From Chloroflexota bacterium (GTDB lineage: Bacteria > Chloroflexota > Limnocylindria > Limnocylindrales > CSP1-4), in contig JACPOR010000037.1 in NCBI GenBank assembly GCA_016191425.1, forward strand, positions 1 through 58,304: a DNA stretch of 58,304 bases, read 5' to 3'. This document shows positions 34,544 through 43,181 of the stretch, piece after piece. A program made the translations under genes and the position numbers. How positions within the stretch are numbered: the first letter of the stretch is position 1; the number at the start of each line of letters is the position of its first letter. The notes beneath the pieces were generated by a model. That model did no database searches. It was given only the letters and a program-made list of their open reading frames with translations, and was not told the origin of the DNA.

Positions 34544-35410
34544 TCACAGGACCTTCGCGAAGGTCGGCTCGACCCGCTTGAAGAACCAGACCGAGGCCAC
34601 CAGGAGGCCGACGGAGACGAGGAGCACGACCCCAAGGCCCTGCCAGTCCGGCGCGGTCCCCTCGTAGATAACGGAGCGGTAGCCGTTCAGGATCGGGTAG
34701 AACGGGTTGATCTTGATCAGCGCGGCCAGGTAGCGATGCGACTGGGCGACCCCGTTGATCACGTCCGCGCCATACAACCCGGGCGACAGGTAGAACCACA
34801 GGCGAAGGACGTGGCGGGAGACGTTCCCGACGTCCCGGAAGAAGACATTCAGGGCCGAGACGAACACGCCCAGGGCGAGCATGAAGATCAACTGGACGAA
34901 TGCCACGACGGGAATGAGGGCGAGCGTGGGGCTGATCCGATCCGGGTAGAGAATCACCAGCAGGGCGGCAAGGGGAATCATCCCGAACGCGAACTGGGCG
35001 ATGCCCGCGAGGATCGCGGCCACCGGCAGCACGATCTTCGGGAACTGGACCTGCTTGATGAGGCGGTCCTGGCCGCTGACCGAGGAGATCGCGTCGCCGA
35101 TGGCGCTCGAAAACCACTTCCAGGGCAGGATTGCGGCGAAGATGAAGAGGCCGTAGTCCGGCTGCGAGCGCTGGAAGATGATCGAGACCAGCACGACGTA
35201 GACGGACATCTGGAGAAGGGGATCGAGGATCCACCAGACGTTGCCGAAGAGCGTGTCGTTGCCCTTCTTCTTGAGGTCCGCCCGAACCAGGTAGCGGATC
35301 AGCCGTCGTCGGGTCCAGACGTCGCGAGCGGCGCTCCCGAGGAGTCCGATGGGTCCGGGACGGGTGGCCGTGCTGCGGGCAACGGGGAATTCGGCAAGGG
35401 GCCTCTGCAT
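34544..35410 (-). CDS. ABC-2 type polysaccharide export permease (Wzm/TagG type)
   Basis: The 288-residue protein has six membrane segments and the ABC-2 layout of Wzm/TagG permeases. Marks are RYLVRADLKKKGNDTLFGNVWWILDP, FQRSQPDYGLFIFAAILPWKWFSSA, VSALNVFFRDVGN and a final NPFYPILNGYRSVI. It forms the membrane channel that flips lipid-linked polymer outward with the following ATPase. ATG 35410 was chosen over a GTG at 35437 because a taccgt box on this strand (35419-35424 on plus) lies eight bases before it. The gene diverges from the GT gene at 35467. Confidence 0.88.
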   Translation of the reverse strand: MQRPLAEFPVARSTATRPGPIGLLGSAARDVWTRRRLIRYLVRADLKKKGNDTLFGNVWWILDPLLQMSVYVVLVSIIFQRSQPDYGLFIFAAILPWKWFSSAIGDAISSVSGQDRLIKQVQFPKIVLPVAAILAGIAQFAFGMIPLAALLVILYPDRISPTLALIPVVAFVQLIFMLALGVFVSALNVFFRDVGNVSRHVLRLWFYLSPGLYGADVINGVAQSHRYLAALIKINPFYPILNGYRSVIYEGTAPDWQGLGVVLLVSVGLLVASVWFFKRVEPTFAKVL

Positions 35411-35418
35411 CGCGGCGA

Positions 35419-35460
35419 ACGGTAGCACGGGACCCACGACGGATGCCGCCCGACCATAAT
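35419..35460. promoter_or_regulatory. Compact divergent promoters with no room for leaders
   Basis: On the minus strand taccgt (35419-35424) lies eight bases before the permease ATG. On the plus strand cataat (35455-35460) lies six bases before the GT ATG at 35467. Only 56 bases separate the two start codons, so both mRNAs would begin at or next to their start codons. A shared regulator would control both directions. Confidence 0.55.
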
Positions 35461-35466
35461 CCCGCC

Positions 35467-37443
35467 ATGGCCCTCAGAATCCTGGTCGTCGCCCGCTGGT
35501 ATCCGTCGCACGACGTCCCCGGCCGGGGAAGTTTCGTGGCGGACCAGGTCGCCGCCCTCCGGGATGCCGGTGCCCGCGTTGCGGTGATCTGCCCCGACCC
35601 TGTCTACGCCGAGGGCCTCGATGGTCCCGGGCGTCCGGAGCGGCTCGCGCGCATCGAGGCGTGGGCCGCCGTGATCGGGACACGCCTCCAGTTCGCCCAT
35701 CCTTCCGATCGCGGTGCCGCCGACGTTCCGGTGCTCCGGATCCCGGCTCCGATTCCGGCCGGCGGGGCGGCGGCCCGGGACCCATTGACGCTGTCGATGC
35801 TCGAGACCACGACCGTGCTCCCGGTCGGCACCGCGCTCCACGCCACCTGGCCGTTCGACGTGATCCACGCTCACACGGGACTACCCGATGGTCTTGCCGC
35901 GTCCGCCCTTGCGGACGCGGTCGGCGTGCCCCTCCTTACGACGGAGCACGACAGCACGACACCGGATCGACTCACGGCTCCCGGGGTCGCGGCCGCGTAC
36001 CGGAGGCTCATCGGACCGCGACGGGCGGTGGTCGCCGTCAGCACGGCGCTGGCCGGCCGGATCACGGAGCAGCTCGGCCTGGCTCCGGGCGAGATCGGCG
36101 TCATACCCAATGTCCTGCCCATCGATACCTTCGCCTGGGACCCGGTCGAGGCGCGCGATCCCAACGAACTGCTCTGGGTCGGCGCTCGCAAGGAGAGCAA
36201 GGGGATCGCAACGCTCCTCCGCGCGTTCGCGATCATCCACGACGAACGCCCGTCGCTCCGGCTCCGCCTGATCGGCCGTCCGGCCACGGTGGCGGAGGAG
36301 CACCGCCTCGCCACGCTGGCGGAGGACCTCGGCCTCTCGGCGGTCATTCGATTCGAGCCGCCGACGAACCGCGCCGGAGTGGCCCGGGCCATGGCCCGGG
36401 CCGGCCTGTTCGTGCATCCGAGTCCCTGGGAAACGTTCGGTATGGTCGCGGCGGAGGCCCTCGCGATGGGCCTGCCGGTCGCGGCGACTCCGTCCGGCGG
36501 CGTCGAGGAGATCCTCGGGTCCGACGGCAGGTTCGGGACGATCGCCACGGACCACGAACCGGCCTCGCTCGCCGTGGCGATACGGGCCGCCCTCGATCGC
36601 CGCGCCGCGTTCGAGCCGGCCTTGTTGCGAGCCCATGTGACCGAGCGACTGTCTCCGGGCGTCATCGCCGGAGCGCTCCTCGCCCGATTCGCCGACCTCG
36701 GCGCGGTGGCGGGCCCGGACCTGCCAGACCTTCCTGGCCCCGTCTCCGGCCCCGGCCCCGTCTCCGGCCCCGGCCCCGGCCCCGGCCCCGAACCCAGCCC
36801 CGGCTCGGGGCTCCTTGCGCTGCCGGCGGTCGTCGTCGGGTTCCGACGTGCCTCGGCGGTCGGCCGCATTCCCCTCCTGCCGAAGGACCTTCAGCCGGAC
36901 ATCGTGGTGGTGACCTCGGCGCCGGTGCACGCGGTCAGCGGCCAGCCGAGCGGCGAACCCACGCCGGCGACCGACATCGCACGGTGGATGGATATCGATC
37001 CCGGCGCTGCCTTCCGCTCGCGGCTCGGCGAGCTCGGAGCGGCGAACCCCGGGACACCGGGCAGGTGGCGTTCTCTTCGCCATCCCCTCTGGGCCCTCCA
37101 GCGGCGGCGCCTCTGGGCCGCACAGCCGGCACTCTTCGCCGCGGCCCGTCGACAGGCCGTTGGCGAGGCGATCATGTACGCGATCGACATGGCGCGCGCG
37201 CGGGAAATGACGCCCGCGGGGGATACGACGCCGACGGGCGACATCACGCCGGCGGGGGATACGACGCCCGCGGTGGATACGACGCATGCCAGCCGCCCCG
37301 GTACGCCACCGCCGGTCCTGGTCGTGCCGCTGGATGCCGACGACCTCGAGCCCATCGAAGCCGCTCTGTCCGGAGGTCGCGGCGTGCTTGCGCCCGGGAC
37401 ACTTGGCTGGCTCGTCGACCGCTGGGATTCACGCCAGCCATGA
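35467..37443 (+). CDS. Large GT4 glycosyltransferase with unknown C-terminal domain
   Basis: Residues 1-400 of this 658-residue protein are a GT4 transferase: ILVVARWYPSHDVPGRGSFV, HAHTGLPDG, VIPNVLPIDTF, WVGARKESKG and HPSPWETFGMVAAEALAMGLPV with the EX7E motif. A Gly/Pro repeat linker (~418-445) follows, then about 210 residues of unrecognised sequence. These contain a DIARWMDIDPGAAF segment, a TPAGDT-type 18-bp coding repeat (37210-37281), and an end VVPLDADDLEPIEAAL. ATG 35467 lies six bases after cataat. The stop overlaps the next transferase (ATGA). The C-terminal domain may bind a partner or acceptor. Confidence 0.82.
   Translation: MALRILVVARWYPSHDVPGRGSFVADQVAALRDAGARVAVICPDPVYAEGLDGPGRPERLARIEAWAAVIGTRLQFAHPSDRGAADVPVLRIPAPIPAGGAAARDPLTLSMLETTTVLPVGTALHATWPFDVIHAHTGLPDGLAASALADAVGVPLLTTEHDSTTPDRLTAPGVAAAYRRLIGPRRAVVAVSTALAGRITEQLGLAPGEIGVIPNVLPIDTFAWDPVEARDPNELLWVGARKESKGIATLLRAFAIIHDERPSLRLRLIGRPATVAEEHRLATLAEDLGLSAVIRFEPPTNRAGVARAMARAGLFVHPSPWETFGMVAAEALAMGLPVAATPSGGVEEILGSDGRFGTIATDHEPASLAVAIRAALDRRAAFEPALLRAHVTERLSPGVIAGALLARFADLGAVAGPDLPDLPGPVSGPGPVSGPGPGPGPEPSPGSGLLALPAVVVGFRRASAVGRIPLLPKDLQPDIVVVTSAPVHAVSGQPSGEPTPATDIARWMDIDPGAAFRSRLGELGAANPGTPGRWRSLRHPLWALQRRRLWAAQPALFAAARRQAVGEAIMYAIDMARAREMTPAGDTTPTGDITPAGDTTPAVDTTHASRPGTPPPVLVVPLDADDLEPIEAALSGGRGVLAPGTLGWLVDRWDSRQP
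37210..37281. repeat. 18-bp in-frame coding repeat in the GT gene
   Basis: Four 18-bp units (acgcccgcgggggatacg and variants) code for TPAGDT-like hexads near the C-terminus of the large glycosyltransferase. The period keeps the frame. Confidence 0.9.
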
Positions 37444-38651
37444 GCAGCGCATCGGCGGGCAGGCGTCGACGCTCCTTCCTGCTGGTCACGCACAGCTATT
37501 ACGAGGAGGATCCACGGGTCCGGCGCCAGGCCGAGTCCCTCGTGGCGAGCGGTATCGACGTCGATGTCCTCGCGCTTCGACGCCCGGACGATGCCGTGAA
37601 CGCCGTCGTCGACGGCGTCCGCGTCCGGCGTCTGGACGTCCAGCGGCACCAGGGGGCAGGCATCTGGACATACAGTCGCGAGTACCTCGCCTTCTTCGTC
37701 CGCGTGGCCCTGACCATCGTGCGAGCCCAGCCTCGTCGGCGCTACGCCCTGGTGCAGGTCGCCACCCTGCCGGACTGGCTCGTCCTGGCCGCGTTGCCTG
37801 TCCGACTCGCTGGCGTGCCGGTCGTGATCGATCTCCACGAGTCGATGCCGGACTTCTTTCGGAGCCGATTCCCCCGCGCCGCCAATCCCATCGTCCATCG
37901 CGGCCTGCTGGCCGCCGAGCGCCTGTCGATCGCGAGCGCAAGCCATGCGATCACCGTCAACGACGCGCTCCGCGACCGGCTCCTCGGGCTCGGCATTGCC
38001 CCGGATCACATCTCGGTCGTGCGCAACACGCCGTCGCTGGCGAGGTTCAATGAAGCCGCGCATCCGGGCCGCCCGTTCATGGGCGACGGCGTCCTGCGGC
38101 TCATCTACGCCGGTGCGCTGACACCGACCTATGAACTCGATGTGGCGGTCCGTGGTGTCGCTCGCCTGGCGGCGCTCCGGCCGGAGGTGGCCGTCCACCT
38201 CGATGTCTACGGACGAGGTGACTCCGAGACGGCGCTCCGGGAACTGGCCAGCGACCTCGGCGTGCCGGACCGGGTCACCTTCCACGGCCGGATCCCCCTC
38301 GACACGGTTCCCGCTGCGATCGCCCGTGCCGACATCGGGCTCGCTCCGACCCGACGGGATGCGTTCACCGACGCAAGCCTTTCGACGAAGATCCTGGAAT
38401 ACGCAGCGATGCGGCGCGCCGCCGTCGCCTCCCGACTCCCCCTCGTGGAGAGCACGTTCGCGGGCGCGGTGGCCACCTACGAGCCCGGCGATGCGGATGA
38501 TCTGGCTCGGCAGATCCTTGGGTTCATCGACCATCGGGAGCATCGGGAGGCCCGCATCGAGCGCGCCGCAACCATCGTCGCCGCCATGTCCTGGGAACGC
38601 GACGCCGTCGCCTACCTCGCCCTGCTCCGCCGCTTCGCCCGGGGCCGTTGA
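37440..38651 (+). CDS. GT4 family glycosyltransferase
   Basis: The 403-residue transferase starts with SFLLVTHSYYEEDPRVRRQAESLV, the form common to capsule and wall-polymer GT4 enzymes. DLHESMPDFF, TVNDALRD, LIYAGALTPTYELDVAVRGV and STKILEYAAMRRAAVAS follow in the donor domain. It overlaps the preceding transferase by ATGA and is the last gene of the plus-strand block of the polysaccharide locus. Donor and acceptor are unknown. Confidence 0.85.
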   Translation: MSSASAGRRRRSFLLVTHSYYEEDPRVRRQAESLVASGIDVDVLALRRPDDAVNAVVDGVRVRRLDVQRHQGAGIWTYSREYLAFFVRVALTIVRAQPRRRYALVQVATLPDWLVLAALPVRLAGVPVVIDLHESMPDFFRSRFPRAANPIVHRGLLAAERLSIASASHAITVNDALRDRLLGLGIAPDHISVVRNTPSLARFNEAAHPGRPFMGDGVLRLIYAGALTPTYELDVAVRGVARLAALRPEVAVHLDVYGRGDSETALRELASDLGVPDRVTFHGRIPLDTVPAAIARADIGLAPTRRDAFTDASLSTKILEYAAMRRAAVASRLPLVESTFAGAVATYEPGDADDLARQILGFIDHREHREARIERAATIVAAMSWERDAVAYLALLRRFARGR

Positions 38652-38661
38652 GGCATTGCGG

Positions 38662-38667
38662 TACGAT
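38662..38667 (+). promoter_or_regulatory. Likely -10 box of the foldase-mazG-rph-rdgB unit
   Basis: The hexamer tacgat lies about 65 bases before the foldase ATG. That gene also has caaggaa about 12 bases before its start, so this transcript has a normal leader and ribosome site. Confidence 0.5.
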
Positions 38668-38732
38668 ACGCGCCCCGTCCGCGTGTCGGCTGAAGCCCGC
38701 GCCACCAACCACCTGCAAGGAACCACCCTCGG

Positions 38733-40454
38733 ATGACTCTCCGTGCCAAGCCCGTCGTGAAGAAGCCCGGCCGCTCCGGCTGGAATTCGGAAGAGCGGCG
38801 AACCCTCCTCACCAACCTCGGGTTCGTCCTCGCGATCGTCCTCGCGGTCCTGATCCTGCTCGGCTACGCCGGCTATTCCTGGTATGACAGCCACTTCGGA
38901 ACCGTGGCGACCGTGGATGGGACCTCCATCAACAGGGACCAGCTCAGGGCACGGCTGGCGATCGAGGATTTCCGGATCAAGTACACGGAATCCCGCATTC
39001 GGACGCTCAATACGGCCGGCCGGCTCTCCGAGGCGTCGATGACGAGCCAGCTCCAGTTCCTGGACCAGCGCCGCCAGAGCATCGGATCGATTGCCCTCGA
39101 ACGGCTCATCGACAACGTGCTCCAGGCCAGGCTCGCCGTTGACGCGGGCGTTTCGGTCACTGACGCGGAGATCGACACGCAGTTCCTGTCCGAGGCCACG
39201 ATCGATGAGATGCGGCATGCCTGGGTCATCGAACTCACGCCCGCCAACGATCCGACCACCGGCAAGCCCGGCGATGCGGAAAAGGCGGCCGCGCGCGCCG
39301 AGGCGGACAACGCCCTGGCCCAGCTCACCGCGGGCAAGTCCTGGGAGGACGTCGCCAACTCCGTCTCCGACTCGGCCAGCGCGGCCCAGGACGGGGACCT
39401 CGGCTGGCTTCCCAGGGACAGCGGCTACGACGAGGCCTTCATGGCGGCGGCCTTTGATGCAAAGCTCAACACGCCGACGGCGGTCATCGAGGGCGCCGAC
39501 GGCGTCTTCCGAATCGGCCGGGTCACCGAAGTCGCCGAGAAGTCGGTGGATGAGACCTACCAGTCCCGCCTTGATGACGCCAACATCAAGACCGCGGACT
39601 ACCGAGCCGCCATTCGTGGTGACCTGATCCGGAAGGCCCTCGATGCCAAGGTGGTCGCCGATCTCTCCAAGCCGTCGCTCCAGCGACAGGTCGAGCAGAT
39701 CTTCCTGACCGTCGGTACACCCCAGCCGGACGGGGTCAAGGTCCGCCACATCCTGATCTCACCGAAGAACGACCCCTCCGGCGCCGCGGCCCTCCCCGCC
39801 GACGACCCGACCTGGAAGGCAGCCTCCGACGAGGCGACCCTCATCTACTCCCAGGTGATCAAGGACCCGACGAAGTTCGACGAGCTCGCCCGGGCCAGCT
39901 CGGACGAGCCGAACGCGAGCAGCACCGGCGGCAAGTTGCCCTACTACGACCCGACGAGCCCCATCGACGCCACTTTCGCGAAGGCGATCTTCGCGGCAGG
40001 TCTCCAGCCCGGGCAGATCCTCGCCCCGATCAGGACCTCGTTCGGCTGGGATGTCATCCAGTACATGCGCCCGTTTGGTGACGGCGAGGCTGCCTGGCTG
40101 AACAAGCTCCGGACCGACCTCGTCGCGGGTGCCGATTTCGAGCAGGTCGCCCGCGATCAGGGTGAAGGCCCCGAGGCGGCAACTGGTGGCGATATCGGCT
40201 GGGTGGCGACCGGCCAGTTCGGAGACCTCAAGGAGACGCCGATCTTCTCGACCGCCGTCGGCGACATCACCGATGTCACGACCATCGCCAACGAGGGCGT
40301 CTACCTCTGGAAGGTGGTCGCCGAGGAGATGCGCGAACCGACCGCAGAGCAGATCACGTCCTTCAAGGACACGGGCTTCACGAACTGGTACGCGCTCAAG
40401 AAGGCCGAGGCCAAGATCACGCGCAACACCGGAACCAGCATGACGACGCAGTAG
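38733..40454 (+). CDS. Membrane-anchored SurA/PrsA-like parvulin foldase
   Basis: The 573-residue protein has one N-terminal membrane anchor (residues ~28-50, FVLAIVLAVLILLGYAGYSW), a SurA-type helical domain to about residue 155, and three parvulin-like blocks. Block one has SWEDVANSVSDSASAAQDGDLGWL. Block two has KVRHILISP, FDELARASSDEPNASSTGGKLPYY and GWDVIQYM. The third has ADFEQVARDQGEGPEAATGGDIGW. Such extracytoplasmic peptidyl-prolyl isomerases help secreted proteins fold. Block two is the most complete and the likeliest to be active. MazG follows after six bases. Confidence 0.87.
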   Translation: MTLRAKPVVKKPGRSGWNSEERRTLLTNLGFVLAIVLAVLILLGYAGYSWYDSHFGTVATVDGTSINRDQLRARLAIEDFRIKYTESRIRTLNTAGRLSEASMTSQLQFLDQRRQSIGSIALERLIDNVLQARLAVDAGVSVTDAEIDTQFLSEATIDEMRHAWVIELTPANDPTTGKPGDAEKAAARAEADNALAQLTAGKSWEDVANSVSDSASAAQDGDLGWLPRDSGYDEAFMAAAFDAKLNTPTAVIEGADGVFRIGRVTEVAEKSVDETYQSRLDDANIKTADYRAAIRGDLIRKALDAKVVADLSKPSLQRQVEQIFLTVGTPQPDGVKVRHILISPKNDPSGAAALPADDPTWKAASDEATLIYSQVIKDPTKFDELARASSDEPNASSTGGKLPYYDPTSPIDATFAKAIFAAGLQPGQILAPIRTSFGWDVIQYMRPFGDGEAAWLNKLRTDLVAGADFEQVARDQGEGPEAATGGDIGWVATGQFGDLKETPIFSTAVGDITDVTTIANEGVYLWKVVAEEMREPTAEQITSFKDTGFTNWYALKKAEAKITRNTGTSMTTQ

Positions 40455-40460
40455 GTCGCG

Positions 40461-41612
40461 GTGCTCGACGAGCTGATCGGCGAGGCGCGCAGCCGCTGGG
40501 GGATCGATCTCTCCGGAGGTCTCCAGGTCGTGGTCGCGGAAGCGCTCGTCGGGACGCCGATCGAGGCTTCCCGCCCCGTGCTGATCGTTCCGGCGGCGAT
40601 GCTCGGGGTCTCCGCGCCGATCGCGGTCAAGGTCCTGCCGGGTCGACATCGGGCGGATCGCCAGGATCCCACCGGCGTGCTGGGGCGCCTGTATCCGCCG
40701 GATCATCCGGTCGGAACCCTGGGCCCGGACCCGGCGACGACGATGATCGGCGATCTCACGGACGACGACCTTCGCCGACCCCTGTACGTCGCGCCGATCG
40801 CCCCTGAGCTCGCCGTCTCCGGGCCCTGGGGGATGCCGTACATCAGCGACCGCCTGCGACAGCCCGACGGCTGCCCGTGGGACCGCGAGCAGACCCACGA
40901 ATCCCTCCGGAAGCACCTGCTCGAGGAGGCCTACGAGGTCTACGATGCGCTCGAGGGCGGAGCCACGCCGGCGCTCGCCGAGGAGCTCGGGGACCTCCTC
41001 CTCCAGGTGGTCCTGCACGCGCAGCTCGCCGCCGAGGCCGGGATCTTCGATCTCGCCGATGTCCAGGCATCGATCGGTCGGAAGATCGTCCGACGGCACC
41101 CGCACGTCTTTGGCGACAGCGTCGCCGCCACCGCCGCGGACGTGACCCGCCAGTGGGAGCGAATCAAGGCCACGGAGCGTGAGGAGGAGGTGGGGGGCGG
41201 GGCCGACGACGCGACACGGAAGGGCGCCCTGGACGGGATCAGCCGGTCCATGCCGGCGCTCGCCGCGAGCCAGGAGATGCAGGAACGCGCGGCGGCCATC
41301 GGCTATGACTGGCCGGATATCGGGGGCGTCCTCGCCAAGGTCGCCGAGGAGCTGGGCGAGCTGGCCGTGGCCCCGGACGCGACGAACCGGCGCGAGGAAT
41401 TCGGCGACCTTCTGTTTGTGGTGACGAACGTGGGCCGAAAACTCGGGATCGAGACGGAGGCGGCCCTGCGGTCCGCGAACGACAAGTTCCGCAGCCGCTT
41501 TCAGCGGGTTGAGCGTATGGTCGGCGAACGCGGAGTGGCCATGCGCGACCTGGACTTCGCCACGCTCGACACACTCTGGGACGCCGCCAAGGCGGAGGAG
41601 CGATCACGATGA
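40461..41612 (+). CDS. mazG: Nucleoside triphosphate pyrophosphohydrolase MazG
   Basis: The 383-residue protein has a ~125-residue N-terminal region of unclear fold, then two MazG domains. The first has [23 protein letters not shown] with [15 protein letters not shown]. The second has [21 protein letters not shown] with [18 protein letters not shown]. These keep the EExE-type metal ligands. MazG breaks NTPs to NMPs and pyrophosphate, clearing damaged nucleotides. It starts with GTG six bases after the foldase and overlaps rph by ATGA. Confidence 0.9.
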   Translation: MLDELIGEARSRWGIDLSGGLQVVVAEALVGTPIEASRPVLIVPAAMLGVSAPIAVKVLPGRHRADRQDPTGVLGRLYPPDHPVGTLGPDPATTMIGDLTDDDLRRPLYVAPIAPELAVSGPWGMPYISDRLRQPDGCPWDREQTHESLRKHLLEEAYEVYDALEGGATPALAEELGDLLLQVVLHAQLAAEAGIFDLADVQASIGRKIVRRHPHVFGDSVAATAADVTRQWERIKATEREEEVGGGADDATRKGALDGISRSMPALAASQEMQERAAAIGYDWPDIGGVLAKVAEELGELAVAPDATNRREEFGDLLFVVTNVGRKLGIETEAALRSANDKFRSRFQRVERMVGERGVAMRDLDFATLDTLWDAAKAEERSR

Positions 41613-42346
41613 ACATCGGGAACCCGCCGCCCGCGGCTCGCTCGGACGGACGATCTCCAGGCGACCTGCGGCCCATCACCTTCACCCTCAACGTCCAGAA
41701 GTGGGCTGAGGGCTCATGCAGGGTCCGGGTGGGGGACACGGAGGTCCTCTGCGCTGCCACGATCACCGATCGCGTGCCGCCCCACCTCCGGGGCAAGGGC
41801 ACGGGCTGGGTGACGGCCGAGTACTCAATGCTCCCGCGCGCCACCACGGAGCGATCCGATCGCGAGAGCGTCAAGGGCCGCATCGGCGGCCGGACCCATG
41901 AGATCCAGCGCCTGATCGGCCGCTCCCTGCGGGGCGTCGTCGATCTGTCAAAACTCGGCGAGCGGACGATCACCGTCGACTGCGACGTCCTCCAGGCGGA
42001 CGGCGGCACGCGCTGCGCCTCGATCACCGGCGGCTACGTGGCCCTTGCTGCGGCGCTCAAGACGTACGGCATGGAGCGCCTGATCGTCGGCAAGGTGGCG
42101 GCCGTGTCGGTGGGGGTGGTCAACGGAATCGCGATGCTCGATCTCGACTACAGCGAGGATTCCCACGCCGAGGTCGACTTCAACGTGGTCGGCACGGATG
42201 CCGGCACGTACGTCGAGCTCCAGGGAACGGCCGAGGGGAGACCCTTCGATCGCCAGCGGGTGGATTCGCTCCTTGATCTCGCCAACCTCGGACTCGGTCG
42301 CCTGTTCGAGGCGCAGGACACGATCCTGTCCACTGTCCGCCGCTGA
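41609..42346 (+). CDS. rph: Ribonuclease PH
   Basis: The 245-residue enzyme matches RNase PH throughout: [78 protein letters not shown] and [18 protein letters not shown]. It trims tRNA 3' ends by phosphorolysis in the cytosol. It overlaps mazG before it and is followed after five bases by rdgB, a common order in Chloroflexota and Actinobacteria. Confidence 0.95.
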   Translation: MNIGNPPPAARSDGRSPGDLRPITFTLNVQKWAEGSCRVRVGDTEVLCAATITDRVPPHLRGKGTGWVTAEYSMLPRATTERSDRESVKGRIGGRTHEIQRLIGRSLRGVVDLSKLGERTITVDCDVLQADGGTRCASITGGYVALAAALKTYGMERLIVGKVAAVSVGVVNGIAMLDLDYSEDSHAEVDFNVVGTDAGTYVELQGTAEGRPFDRQRVDSLLDLANLGLGRLFEAQDTILSTVRR

Positions 42347-42351
42347 CGATC

Positions 42352-42990
42352 GTGGCGACGGAACGCCCGCGGCTCGTCATCGCCACCCGCTCGGAGCACA
42401 AGCTGCGCGAGCTCGGGGAGCTGCTTCGGCTTCGGCGTGCCGAGCTGCTCTCGCTCGAAGATCTCGGCGTGCCGGGCGAGCCTGTCGAGGACGGCTTGAC
42501 CTTCGAGGCGAACGCGACGATCAAGGCCCGCTTCGCGGCCAGCGCGACGCACCTGCCGTCCCTCGCCGACGACTCGGGGATCGAAGTCGACGCGCTCGGC
42601 GGGGCGCCGGGCGTCTGGACGCGTCGCTATGCCGGTCCCGACGCGACCGACGCGGACAACAATGCGAAGTTGCTGGCCGCGCTCCAGGGCCTGCCGCCGG
42701 CCGAGCGCGGGGCCCGCTACGTCTGCGTCCTGGCCCTTGCCCTGCCCGGGGAGCGCGTCCGGGGCGGAGGACTCCCTGTGACCGTCCGACGAGGGACGTG
42801 CCGCGGTCGCATCGCCCCGGCGCCGCGGGGGACCGGTGGGTTCGGCTACGACCCGATCTTCGAGCCGGCGAGAGAGGTTCCCGCCGGACGCACCCTGGGC
42901 GAATACTCGGTGGCGGAGAAGCACGCGATCTCGCACCGGGCCAGGGCGGCCGGCCGGATGCTGCCGATCCTGCGCGACCTGGGCTTCTAG
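42352..42990 (+). CDS. rdgB: XTP/dITP diphosphatase (RdgB/HAM1)
   Basis: The 212-residue protein has the HAM1 marks: VIATRSEHKLREL at the N-terminus, TFEANATIKARFAA, SLADDSGIEVDALGGAPGVWTRRYAG, GGFGYDPIF and SHRARAAGRM. It removes non-canonical purine triphosphates, a role that fits beside MazG. It starts with GTG five bases after rph. A 19-bp repeat array follows before the converging LCP gene. Confidence 0.93.
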   Translation: MATERPRLVIATRSEHKLRELGELLRLRRAELLSLEDLGVPGEPVEDGLTFEANATIKARFAASATHLPSLADDSGIEVDALGGAPGVWTRRYAGPDATDADNNAKLLAALQGLPPAERGARYVCVLALALPGERVRGGGLPVTVRRGTCRGRIAPAPRGTGGFGYDPIFEPAREVPAGRTLGEYSVAEKHAISHRARAAGRMLPILRDLGF

Positions 42991-43081
42991 CGCCAGCGGC
43001 GCTGGGACCACGGAGCGCGACATCCGCGGAGCGGCACGAGCAACGATGGAGCGACGTCGGTAGCGGCGAGGGCCAACGAGG

Positions 43082-43177
43082 GCAGCCGACGGAGCTATGG
43101 GCAGTCGGCGGAGCTATGGGCAGCCGACGGAGGGGCGGGCCAGCCGACGGAGCCATGGGCAGCCGACGGAGGGGCGG
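43082..43177. repeat. 19-20 bp tandem repeat between converging rdgB and LCP genes
   Basis: Five units start at 43082, 43101, 43120, 43139 and 43159 (gcagccgacggagctatgg or gcagccgacggaggggcgg). The array ends five bases before the stop of the LCP gene. The two unit types alternate toward the right, which suggests that two-unit blocks were also duplicated. Confidence 0.9.
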
Positions 43178-43181
43178 GCCA

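Noticed and set aside
35661-37439. A long frame in phase with the last GT4 gene running back through the large GT.
   Set aside because: Its N-terminal 590 codons are an Arg/Pro-rich shadow of the large GT, whose own frame has the family motifs.
36891-39749. A 952-codon open frame on the minus strand.
   Set aside because: It lies opposite two glycosyltransferases and the foldase, which have clear family motifs. It has no recognisable domain and reflects GC-rich third positions.
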